From: JASJHI01 sp965371355
Lineage (GTDB): Bacteria > Actinomycetota > Acidimicrobiia > Acidimicrobiales > Ilumatobacteraceae
NCBI GenBank assembly: GCA_965371355.1
Contig: CBDUYD010000155.1
Coordinates: 1-6,890, forward strand
Length of the DNA: 6,890 nucleotides
Reading direction: 5' to 3'
In this document: in pieces, positions 1 to 5,700 of the stretch
Layout: every line of letters begins with the position of its first letter
Position numbering within the stretch: the stretch's first letter is position 1
The notes under the pieces: model-generated
What the model saw: the letters and a program-made list of their open reading frames with translations, nothing else
Database searches by the model: none
What the model was told of the DNA's origin: nothing
Position numbers and translations under genes: made by a program

Positions 1-728
1 CGTTCCCGGGCACGCAGTGGTTCAGCCCCGATTCACCCTGGTGGTCGCAGGCCGTTGCCGACGCCTACCCGTCGTTCGACTACGAAGCCGGGCAGGCCAC
101 GCTCCAGGGCTACATCGACGACCCGGCGCGGTCGGACGGCAAGGCACCGGGTGAGTCGATCGACATCGAGCTCTCCTGCCCGCCCGATCCGACGCTGATC
201 GCCGCGATGCAGGTGCTCGAGCAACTGTGGTCGCAGTCGGGCCTCGTCAACGTGTCGCTCACCAACTTCGACCAGCAGACGCACATCAACAACGCACTCG
301 GTGCACCTCCGGACTTCTCCGGTACGCACGGAGCGCACTGCTGGCGCTGGTCGGACGAGCTCGATCCGTCGCTCTCACTCAACCAGAACTTCGCGCCGTC
401 GAGTCCTGCTGTCGCCGAGGCCAATGGCCTCGACCCGACCCTGGTGTCGCCGCTCAACTTCCACAACTACTTCTCCTCGGAGATGTTCGACAACCTGATC
501 GCGGCGACCTCCACCGACGATTTCGACGAGCGCTACGCGCTCTACGAAGCGGTCATGCTCGAGGCCGCGGAACAAGCGATGCTCTGGTACTCGGGACACA
601 CGGCGACGATGCTCGCCACCGAGGCCGGCATCATCGGCTTGAACAGCTGGGTGCTGCCCGACGGCACGCTCGGCATCGGACACCCATCAGCTGAGGGCCG
701 ATGGGGTCAGGTCTCGATCGAGGGTTGA
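1..728 (+). CDS. ABC transporter family 5 substrate-binding protein, C-terminal part (5' end outside the window)
   Basis: The frame is open from the window edge (first full codon at 3) to TGA at 726-728, giving 241 residues. This is roughly the last half of an extracellular solute-binding protein of the peptide/nickel (DppA/OppA/NikA) type, which are usually 500-600 residues. Seen in sequence: an opening PGTQWFSPDSPWW stretch, then a segment resembling the 'YDPEKA..LL.EAG' region (FDYEAGQATLQGY). A tract with WSDELDPS follows, then an acidic helix (TSTDDFDERYALYEAVMLEA) resembling the 'D.EER..LY.EAQ.ii' helix near the end of these proteins. Such proteins capture oligopeptides or related solutes outside the membrane and deliver them to the permease pair. 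Two matching permease genes follow on the same strand, which supports the call. The substrate cannot be read from this part, and the signal peptide or lipobox lies upstream, outside the window. Confidence 0.85.
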   Translation, partial: FPGTQWFSPDSPWWSQAVADAYPSFDYEAGQATLQGYIDDPARSDGKAPGESIDIELSCPPDPTLIAAMQVLEQLWSQSGLVNVSLTNFDQQTHINNALGAPPDFSGTHGAHCWRWSDELDPSLSLNQNFAPSSPAVAEANGLDPTLVSPLNFHNYFSSEMFDNLIAATSTDDFDERYALYEAVMLEAAEQAMLWYSGHTATMLATEAGIIGLNSWVLPDGTLGIGHPSAEGRWGQVSIEG

Positions 729-754
729 TCGGTAGCTGACCAATATCTCGATGT

Positions 755-793
755 CGACCCGCCGGGCCGTATCCGCCTCGGCCCGGCGAGTCG
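755..793 (+). promoter_or_regulatory. Strong GC stem-loop between binding-protein and permease genes
   Basis: CGCCGGGCCG (760-769) is perfectly complementary to CGGCCCGGCG (779-788) across a 9-nt loop. After one C/A mismatch the stem continues with CGAC (755-758) against GTCG (790-793). No T-tract follows, so it is not a classical intrinsic terminator. In several importer operons (malE-malF, hisJ-hisQ) such a hairpin protects the upstream message and keeps binding protein in excess over permease. The same role is inferred here from position. Confidence 0.6.
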
Positions 794-805
794 CCGTCGA
801 TACCG

Positions 806-833
806 AAACACTTGATTTCAAACACTTGATTTC
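806..833 (+). repeat. Perfect 14-bp tandem duplication
   Basis: AAACACTTGATTTC occurs twice head to tail (806-819 and 820-833) in an AT-rich patch just before the permease Shine-Dalgarno. Each unit carries TTGATTTC, and across the junction TTGA-TT-TCAA (812-821) forms a small inverted repeat. It may be a slippage product or paired regulator sites. I could not assign a convincing promoter to it. Confidence 0.8.
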
Positions 834-865
834 ATAGCCGCATCACCAACGAGGAGGGCTCGAGG

Positions 866-1819
866 ATGACCAAGCTGTTGCTGCTGCGACTGCTGCGGCT
901 CGCCGCGACCCTCCTGGCGGTGTCGTTCATCACGTTCATGATGGTCAAGCTGCTGCCCGGCGACCCGGTCAACACGCTGTTGCCGCCCGACGCGCCGCGG
1001 ACCCCCGAGATCGTCGCTCAGATCCGTGCTGATCTCGGCCTCGACGATCCCGTCTGGCAGCAGTACCTCGACTGGTTGGGCAGCGCGCTCACGGGCGACC
1101 TCGGCACGTCGTTCGTCACCGACCAACCGGTGAGCGAGATAATCCAGGACCGACTGCCCATCACCCTCGAACTCGCGGTGATGGCGACGATGATCGCACT
1201 CGTGTTCGCGATTCCGATCGGCATCCTCGGCGCGTACCGCGAGGGCACGATGGCCGACAAGACCTCATCGGCCGCCGTGGTGTTCGCACTGTCGATCCCC
1301 AACTTCATCGTCGGAATCTTCCTGATCTGGTTGTTCACGGTCCAGTTCCAGCTGTTCCCGTCGACCGGATGGAGTCGAATAACCGACAAGGGGCCGTGGG
1401 AGAACTTCAGGACGGCTTTCCTGCCATCGATGGCGCTGGCGCTGGCACCGCTCGCGATCTACGCAAGACTGTTGCGCTCCGACATGATCGGTGTGCTCAA
1501 GGAGGACTACGTCCTGTCGGCCAGGGCGAAGGGCCTCAAGAACTCCTACATCCTGTTCCGCCACGCCCTGCGGCCGAGCTCGATGAGCCTGATGACCGTG
1601 ATCGGGCTCACCTTCGGTGCCCTCCTCGGTGGCACGGTCGTCATCGAGCAGCTGTTCGCGCTCCCAGGCCTCGGCAGCCGCTTGATCAGTGCCATCAACC
1701 AGCGCGACATCATCGTGATCCAGGGGATCACCGTGTTCATCGCCGCGATGTACGTGATCATCAACACGGTTGTCGATCTGCTCTATCTCGTCGTCGACCC
1801 GAGGATCAGGAAGGCCTGA
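866..1819 (+). CDS. DppB/OppB-like ABC transporter permease
   Basis: This 317-residue integral membrane permease belongs to the binding-protein-dependent peptide/nickel importer family and is of normal length for DppB-type subunits. It pairs with the next gene's product to form the transmembrane channel. Seen: an N-terminal membrane helix (about residues 9-28) followed by LLPGDPVN, the typical 'PGDP' of this family. Next is an extracytoplasmic LGLDDPVWQQYLDWL...GDLG segment ('LGLD.P...QY..WL....GDLG'). Then come several hydrophobic helices and the cytoplasmic EAA loop at about residues 214-235 (DYVLSARAKGL, then FRHALRP), where the ATPase docks. The family-typical FALPGLG follows it. The start is supported by GAGGAGG at 851-857, 8 nt before ATG. 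The stop is 3 nt before the next ATG, so the two permeases are surely co-transcribed. The transported compound is unknown. Confidence 0.93.
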   Translation: MTKLLLLRLLRLAATLLAVSFITFMMVKLLPGDPVNTLLPPDAPRTPEIVAQIRADLGLDDPVWQQYLDWLGSALTGDLGTSFVTDQPVSEIIQDRLPITLELAVMATMIALVFAIPIGILGAYREGTMADKTSSAAVVFALSIPNFIVGIFLIWLFTVQFQLFPSTGWSRITDKGPWENFRTAFLPSMALALAPLAIYARLLRSDMIGVLKEDYVLSARAKGLKNSYILFRHALRPSSMSLMTVIGLTFGALLGGTVVIEQLFALPGLGSRLISAINQRDIIVIQGITVFIAAMYVIINTVVDLLYLVVDPRIRKA

Positions 1820-1822
1820 GGC

Positions 1823-2779
1823 ATGGCAGACACAGGACCCATGACGGCCGCCGCGGACATGGCGGCGCACACAGCGCAGACCGCGGAACCGATGAAGGAC
1901 CGTGGCCACGGGTTCTTCGGTGCCATTCGAACCGCCCCGTGGAGCGCGAAGTTGTCGCTGTTCTGGATCTCGTTCATCGTGTTCGGGTCGATCTACGCGA
2001 AGCTCAACAACCGCTTCGACGACGCCCTGCCGTTGATTCAGGATCCGTACTTCCAGGGCAACCTCTTCGGCACCACATCTCCGATCGAGTCACCGTCCAA
2101 GGCGCACTGGTTGGGCACCGACGTGCTCGCCCGCGACACGTTCTCGCGCATTCTCAATGGCGCCTGGGTCTCCCTGGTGGTGGCACTGACGGCGGCGATG
2201 TTCGGCATCGTCGTCGGCGGTCTGCTCGGAGCCTTCGTCGGGTACGTCAAGGGTCGGCGTGAGACCGCGATCATGGCGCTGATGGATGTCATCCTCGCGT
2301 TCCCGGCGCTCGTGCTGTTGCTCGCCCTCGTGTCGATCTGGGAGGTGCGCAGCCTGGCGGTGATCAGCTTGGTGATCGGCATCCTGTCGATTCCCGCATA
2401 CACCCGGATCGCGCGCGCCAACGCGCTCGCCGTATCGAACCGCGAGTTCATCCAAGCGGCTCAGGCGATCGGCACGAAGAAGATGACGATCCTCTTCCGC
2501 GAGATCGTGCCGAACGTGTTGCCCGTACTGCTCGCCTACGCGCTGGTACAGGCCGGATTCGTGATCGTCCTCGAGGGCACGTTGTCGTTCCTCGGGCTCA
2601 GCGTGCAGTTGCCCGAACCGACGTGGGGAAACATGATCAACGAGGCGCGCCGCGACATCCGCCAAACGATCATGCCGGTGTTCTGGCCGGCGACGGCCCT
2701 CACCTTGACCGTGCTGTCGCTCAACCAGATCGGCGACTGGCTGCAACACCGTGCCGCGGTGAAGTCGTCCGCGCTGTGA
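1823..2779 (+). CDS. DppC/OppC-like ABC transporter permease
   Basis: This 318-residue second permease partners the DppB-like protein upstream. Seen: a polar Ala-rich N-terminal extension (about residues 1-34), then the OppC_N-type segment with one membrane helix (LSLFWISFIVFGSIYAKL). The hallmark HWLGTDVLARDTFSRIL begins at residue 95 and matches the family consensus 'HpLGTD.lGRD..SR.l.G'. A block of hydrophobic helices follows. The EAA loop is at about residues 209-231 (QAAQAIGTKKMTILFREIVPN), and FLGLSVQLPEPTWGNM fits the conserved 'LGLG...P.PsWG.ml' near the end. The start at 1823 has AGGAAGG (1808-1814) 8 nt upstream, inside the end of the previous gene. A later ATG at 1841 is possible but has weaker support. 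In standard Dpp operons two ATPase genes follow; here none does, so ATP-hydrolysing partners must lie upstream or elsewhere. Confidence 0.93.
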   Translation: MADTGPMTAAADMAAHTAQTAEPMKDRGHGFFGAIRTAPWSAKLSLFWISFIVFGSIYAKLNNRFDDALPLIQDPYFQGNLFGTTSPIESPSKAHWLGTDVLARDTFSRILNGAWVSLVVALTAAMFGIVVGGLLGAFVGYVKGRRETAIMALMDVILAFPALVLLLALVSIWEVRSLAVISLVIGILSIPAYTRIARANALAVSNREFIQAAQAIGTKKMTILFREIVPNVLPVLLAYALVQAGFVIVLEGTLSFLGLSVQLPEPTWGNMINEARRDIRQTIMPVFWPATALTLTVLSLNQIGDWLQHRAAVKSSAL

Positions 2780-2786
2780 CCCGAAT

Positions 2787-2813
2787 CCCCCGACACCTTT
2801 GCCCCCGACACCT
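2787..2813 (+). repeat. 12-bp direct repeat, period 15, ahead of the CNB gene
   Basis: CCCCCGACACCT occurs at 2787-2798 and again at 2802-2813, in the 48-nt gap after the DppC-like gene. The second copy ends 2 nt before the GGAGG Shine-Dalgarno (2816-2820). No stable hairpin is formed. It could be a small slippage duplication or a spaced binding site. Confidence 0.7.
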
Positions 2814-2827
2814 ACGGAGGTCACCAC

Positions 2828-3253
2828 ATGTTCCACAAGGATGACCGGGTCGATCCCGCACTGCTGGGTGAAGTCTCCTTTTTCCGCGACTTTGGACCCT
2901 CGGAGCTCGAGACCGTCGCGAAGTTGGGCCACCGTCGCGAGGTGAGCGCTGGTACTGCGTTCGTCGAGCAGGGCCGGTACGGGCTCTCCTGCTATGTGAT
3001 CGCCACCGGCCACGCCGACGTCTACATCGGCAGCGACTGGGTGGCGACGATCGGGCCCGGCTCGGTCGTCGGCGAGATGGCCGTGATCGAGCACCGACCG
3101 CGCAACGCAACCGTCGTCGCCGCCGTCGACATGATCCTCGTCGAGTTCGGGATCGACGAGTTCAAGAAGTTCCTCGCCGCTCACCCCTCGGTCGAGGCGC
3201 AGGTGCTCGCCACACTCAACCAGCGCATCCGCGACAACACCGAACGGTCGTGA
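2828..3253 (+). CDS. Stand-alone cyclic-nucleotide-binding (CNB) domain protein
   Basis: This 141-residue soluble protein consists almost entirely of one CRP/PKA-type CNB domain. Seen: helical FFRDFGPSELETVAKLG (18-34), a first beta-roll part with AGTAFVEQG (41-49), then YVIATGHADVYIG. The phosphate-binding cassette is at about residues 76-96, with G82-E83-M84-A85 and P91-R92-N93-A94. The Glu and Arg are the residues that contact ribose and the cyclic phosphate in CNB domains that bind ligand. A C-terminal helix (HPSVEAQVLATLNQRIRDN) ends the chain. No HTH, kinase or membrane segment is attached, so it is not a CRP-like transcription factor. GGAGG lies 7 nt before the ATG. It sits 48 nt after the permease genes on the same strand and is probably in the same operon. 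A role sensing cAMP/cGMP to adjust the transporter is inference; ligand binding itself is untested. Confidence 0.88.
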   Translation: MFHKDDRVDPALLGEVSFFRDFGPSELETVAKLGHRREVSAGTAFVEQGRYGLSCYVIATGHADVYIGSDWVATIGPGSVVGEMAVIEHRPRNATVVAAVDMILVEFGIDEFKKFLAAHPSVEAQVLATLNQRIRDNTERS

Positions 3254-3272
3254 CCCCCGAACGGTCGTGACC
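3241..3272 (+). repeat. 15-bp direct repeat spanning the CNB stop codon
   Basis: CGAACGGTCGTGACC is present at 3241-3255, where it includes the TGA stop at 3251-3253, and again at 3258-3272 (period 17). The second copy forms the left arm of the hairpin described next. The first copy is an alternative left arm of identical sequence. Confidence 0.85.
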
Positions 3273-3283
3273 GCGGTCGTTCG
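3258..3283 (+). terminator. Probable terminator hairpin between convergent genes
   Basis: CGAACGGTCGT (3258-3268) folds on GCGGTCGTTCG (3273-3283) with a 4-nt GACC loop. As + strand RNA this gives 11 pairs, of which 3 are G-U. Read from the - strand, those wobble positions become A/C mismatches, so the structure favours ending the CNB transcript. Only a loose T-containing stretch follows (3286-3296), with no proper U-run, so efficiency is uncertain. It lies 5 nt after the CNB stop and 25 nt before the 3' end of the opposing gene. Confidence 0.5.
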
Positions 3284-3308
3284 CGTTGGTCGGTTTCGTG
3301 GACGGTCG

Positions 3309-4619
3309 TCAGCGGTGGTAGACGCGCCTGTGCTGCACCGACGCGGCGATTGCAGCGGCGAGCAACATCGAGAGCGTGAGCACCATCCCGACCGTGGTGA
3401 CCGCGTGGGGGGTGGTGTCGACCGCTCCGGGATTGCGGCCTGCGATGCCGATCGGTGACTCACCGAGCTCGGCGAGCGAGCTGAACCACATCCATGTCGC
3501 GACGCTCACCGATCCCGCGGCCAGCCCGAGACCGAACCAGCGCACGAGGAGGAATCCGATCGCGCCCATCGCGCCGATCAGTGCGACCTGACCGATCCGT
3601 CCGGCGAAGAAGGCGATCGGGAGGGCCTCGCCCGCCGATCCCGAGCGGAAGTTGTCGTTGAACGAGGCACCGTTGACGGGGAGCAGCGGCCCTGCTGCGA
3701 GCACGAGTGCCGAGACCGCCCCGACCGCGGCGATCCAGGGATTGAACCCGGGCCGCCCGGCGGTGCGCGAGAGCCGGAGCGAGGCGATGAAGACGAGCAG
3801 GCCGATCGCGGCGACGGTCACGATGAGCCAGTAGCCGAGGTCGCGCGTGACCTCGAGGGTGAAACCGAGCGGTGAGGTTCGCGTGACCTCCTCGGCCGCC
3901 TCGATGCGCGCCTCGATCAGGCCGATCACGAGTCCCGACCACCCGACGAGGGCGAGGCCCGCGCCGCCCGCCATCCCCCCGGCCCACCTGAGGCCCCAGC
4001 AGGCGATAAGGCCGCCGAGCACCATTGCGCCGACCCCGACGAACGAGGCGACGGCGAGGTTCGATGCGATGTCCTCCAGCCTGACGACTCCGATGGGGAT
4101 GCCGTCGACCGGACGGGTCGTGCGGATGTCGATGATGTTGGCGGCGGGCACGAGTGCCGCGGCGATGCCACCGAAGAACGCGAGGATGAACACGAGCCGG
4201 ACCTTGAACGGATCGCGTTCGGGCGGGTGTTCGGCGATGTCGGCGTGCCCGTCGAAGACCGCCACCCCTGTTGCGGTGGGCTGCACCATCGTGCGGTCGA
4301 GTGTCGCCGTTGTCGCAGTCGCCGCCGTCGTTGCTGTCGCGGTAGCTCCGGTCGTCTCGGTTGCCGCGGTGACAGGACTCGCGGCGGGAGTCGCCGCCGG
4401 CCGTCCGTCGGCGGGCGGGGGAGGTGGCATCGGCGTCGGTTCGAAGAGATCCTCGTCGAATTCGATCGGCTCGGGAGCGCTGATCACGATCTCGGTCGAG
4501 TCGGACGCCCTTGCGGCCATCGTCGGCGGCGGGAGCGCACGGGCGGCGACCGGCGCGTCACAGGCCGGGCATCGATCGTCGTGGTCGGCGAGCTCGGCGC
4601 CGCAGGAGTCGCACACCAT
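3309..4619 (-). CDS. Zinc-ribbon, multi-pass membrane protein of unknown function
   Basis: The chosen 436-residue reading begins MVCDSCGAELADHDDRCPAC. C3-x2-C6 and C17-x2-C20 make a small zinc-ribbon of the type often found at the N-terminus of actinobacterial membrane proteins. Residues from about 21 to 135 are a low-complexity Pro, Ala and Thr linker with an acidic patch (EFDEDLFEP). The rest is hydrophobic, with about seven or eight membrane segments, beginning FKVRLVFILAFFGGIAA and ending VGMVLTLSMLLAAAIAA, then a basic RRVYHR tail. The frame stays open to 4709, but that longer start would overlap the divergent synthetase gene. ATG 4619 puts the zinc-ribbon right at the start and has a -10 box at leaderless spacing. 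No Shine-Dalgarno is usable: GGGG sits only 1 nt from the ATG. I do not recognise a functional family. A sensor or scaffold role is speculation. Confidence 0.82.
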   Translation of the reverse strand: MVCDSCGAELADHDDRCPACDAPVAARALPPPTMAARASDSTEIVISAPEPIEFDEDLFEPTPMPPPPPADGRPAATPAASPVTAATETTGATATATTAATATTATLDRTMVQPTATGVAVFDGHADIAEHPPERDPFKVRLVFILAFFGGIAAALVPAANIIDIRTTRPVDGIPIGVVRLEDIASNLAVASFVGVGAMVLGGLIACWGLRWAGGMAGGAGLALVGWSGLVIGLIEARIEAAEEVTRTSPLGFTLEVTRDLGYWLIVTVAAIGLLVFIASLRLSRTAGRPGFNPWIAAVGAVSALVLAAGPLLPVNGASFNDNFRSGSAGEALPIAFFAGRIGQVALIGAMGAIGFLLVRWFGLGLAAGSVSVATWMWFSSLAELGESPIGIAGRNPGAVDTTPHAVTTVGMVLTLSMLLAAAIAASVQHRRVYHR

Positions 4620-4625
4620 TCCCCG

Positions 4626-4631
4626 ACCATA
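4626..4631 (-). promoter_or_regulatory. -10 box for a leaderless zinc-ribbon gene
   Basis: On the - strand TATGGT is followed by exactly six bases (CGGGGA) and then the ATG at 4619, so the predicted transcription start is the A of the start codon. A weak -35-like CTGATC lies 18 bp further upstream, at 4650-4655 on the + strand. This fits leaderless initiation, common in Actinobacteria. Confidence 0.5.
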
Positions 4632-4690
4632 CGGGATGGAGGTGGCCGCGATCAGGCCTTCCGCCGCGAACTCTGGGCAAGATGGTCGGC

Positions 4691-5602
4691 ATGAGCGGGC
4701 GATTCGCACCCTCGCCGACCGGCGATCTGCACCTCGGCAACCTGCGCACAGCGGTCGTTGCCTGGCTCTTCGCGCGGCACGCCGGTCGCGGATTCATCCT
4801 GCGGGTGGAGGATCTCGATCGGATCAAGGCGAGCCGGGAAGCCGAGCAGCGACAGCTCGCCGACCTCGCCGCCCTGGGACTCGACTGGGACGGCGAGGTG
4901 AGTCGACAGAGCGAACGGTTCGCCCTCTACGACACCGCGATCGGCCGACTGGCCGCGCGAGATCTGGTGTACGAGTGCTACTGCACGCGCCGCGAGATCG
5001 CACGCGAGATCGAAGCGAGCCCCCTCGCGCCACATGATCCGCCCGGCGCGTATCCGGGCACTTGTCGTGCGCTCACCGACGTCGATCGCGCCGAGCGTCG
5101 AGTGGCTGGGCGGCCATCCGCCCTGCGGCTGCGAACGAGCGGAGAGCGCATCGAGTTCGTCGATCGGATCCACGGTGAGTACTCGGGCGGCGTCGATGAT
5201 GTCGTACTCCGCCGCAACGACGGTGTGCCCGCGTACAACCTGGCGGTGGTCGTCGACGACGGCGAGCAGGGTGTCACCGAGGTCGTTCGAGGCGACGACC
5301 TGCTCCCCTCGACCCCGCGGCAGATCCTGTTGCAACGTCATCTGGGCTACGACCAGCCGGCCTACGTTCACGTGCCGTTGGTGGTGGGAGCCGACGGTGA
5401 GCGTCTCGCCAAACGGCACGGCGCGGTGACGATCGTGGAACTCGCGGACCTCGGCCGCGGCCCGTCGGAGGTGATCTCGTGGATCGGGGAATCGCTGGAT
5501 CTCGCTGAGGCCGGCGAGGAGGTGACGGCACGGACCCTGCTCGAACGCTTCGACCCGAAAAGCGTTCCGAACGGCGTCGTTTTGGCCCCTGACCTGCGCT
5601 GA
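4691..5602 (+). CDS. gluQ: Glutamyl-Q tRNA(Asp) synthetase (GluQRS)
   Basis: This class I synthetase-like enzyme activates glutamate and attaches it to queuosine-34 of tRNA-Asp, not to a tRNA 3' end. It has 303 residues, close to the usual GluQRS size. It ends before any anticodon-binding domain, which separates it from true GluRS. Seen: GRFAPSPTGDLHLGNLRTAV at residues 3-22, with H14-L15-G16-N17 as the HIGH motif. RVEDLDRIKA follows. The zinc site of this family is present as C96-Y-C98, Y121 and C125 (YECYC ... YPGTC). Then come YNLAVVVDD and TEVVRGDDLLPSTPRQILL, and a KMSKS-like RLAKRHGAVT at residue 238. The reading could also begin at ATG 4682 (adding Met-Val-Gly). Neither start has a good Shine-Dalgarno; AAGATGGT before 4691 is a poor match. 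It diverges from the zinc-ribbon gene. Its presence implies that the cell has queuosine-modified tRNA. Confidence 0.93.
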   Translation: MSGRFAPSPTGDLHLGNLRTAVVAWLFARHAGRGFILRVEDLDRIKASREAEQRQLADLAALGLDWDGEVSRQSERFALYDTAIGRLAARDLVYECYCTRREIAREIEASPLAPHDPPGAYPGTCRALTDVDRAERRVAGRPSALRLRTSGERIEFVDRIHGEYSGGVDDVVLRRNDGVPAYNLAVVVDDGEQGVTEVVRGDDLLPSTPRQILLQRHLGYDQPAYVHVPLVVGADGERLAKRHGAVTIVELADLGRGPSEVISWIGESLDLAEAGEEVTARTLLERFDPKSVPNGVVLAPDLR

Positions 5603-5605
5603 CGC

Positions 5606-5617
5606 CCCGATATCGGG
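5606..5617. repeat. 12-bp perfect palindrome after gluQ
   Basis: CCCGATATCGGG begins 4 nt after the gluQ stop. The arms meet without room for a loop of normal size, so it is a poor terminator (no U-run follows). It could be a dimeric protein-binding site. The remaining bases up to the promoter at 5664 show only CTCCTCGGAG (5647-5656) as another short palindrome. Confidence 0.4.
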
Positions 5618-5663
5618 CTGCGCGCAACCGGAAAACGACTGGACAACTCCTCGGAGGATGCCG

Positions 5664-5700
5664 TTGACGGTACGAAACGTACGATTACACTCTCGCCCCA
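5664..5700 (+). promoter_or_regulatory. Sigma-70-type promoter, leaderless, with inverted repeat in the spacer
   Basis: TTGACG (5664-5669) and TACACT (5686-5691) are separated by 16 bp. The first purine at a suitable distance downstream is A5700, the first base of the lipoprotein ATG, so the message is predicted to be leaderless. The bases before the ATG (CTCGCCCC) contain no Shine-Dalgarno, which agrees. The spacer contains GTACG-AAA-CGTAC (5670-5682), a perfect inverted repeat placed where a bound repressor would block RNA polymerase. Confidence 0.6.

Noticed and set aside
806..840. TTGATT...TAG considered as a promoter for the permease genes
   Set aside because: No -10 box stands at 16-18 bp from either TTGATT, so a promoter is not supported.
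2828..3253. CNB protein considered as a CRP/FNR-type regulator
   Set aside because: The chain ends right after the CNB C-terminal helix, and no helix-turn-helix follows in frame.
2090..3463. Long open frame on the - strand, antisense to the DppC-like and CNB genes
   Set aside because: The product is Arg/His/Asp-rich with no recognisable motif. It lies opposite two well-supported genes and has no start signals, so it is a high-GC shadow frame.
4511..4690. Upstream extension of the gluQ frame
   Set aside because: The extra 60 residues are Arg-rich, overlap the start of the divergent gene, and precede the universal GRFAPSPTG opening of the family.
3847..5037. Long + strand frame opposite the zinc-ribbon gene and running into gluQ
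   Set aside because: The translation is low-complexity Ala/Val/Ser and then Arg-rich out-of-frame gluQ sequence. The opposite strand has a coherent zinc-ribbon and membrane protein.
5658..5699. Upstream ATG for the transpeptidase with adjacent GGAGG
   Set aside because: The Shine-Dalgarno touches the ATG with no spacer, the promoter lies downstream of it, and the 14 extra residues would lengthen the lipoprotein signal.
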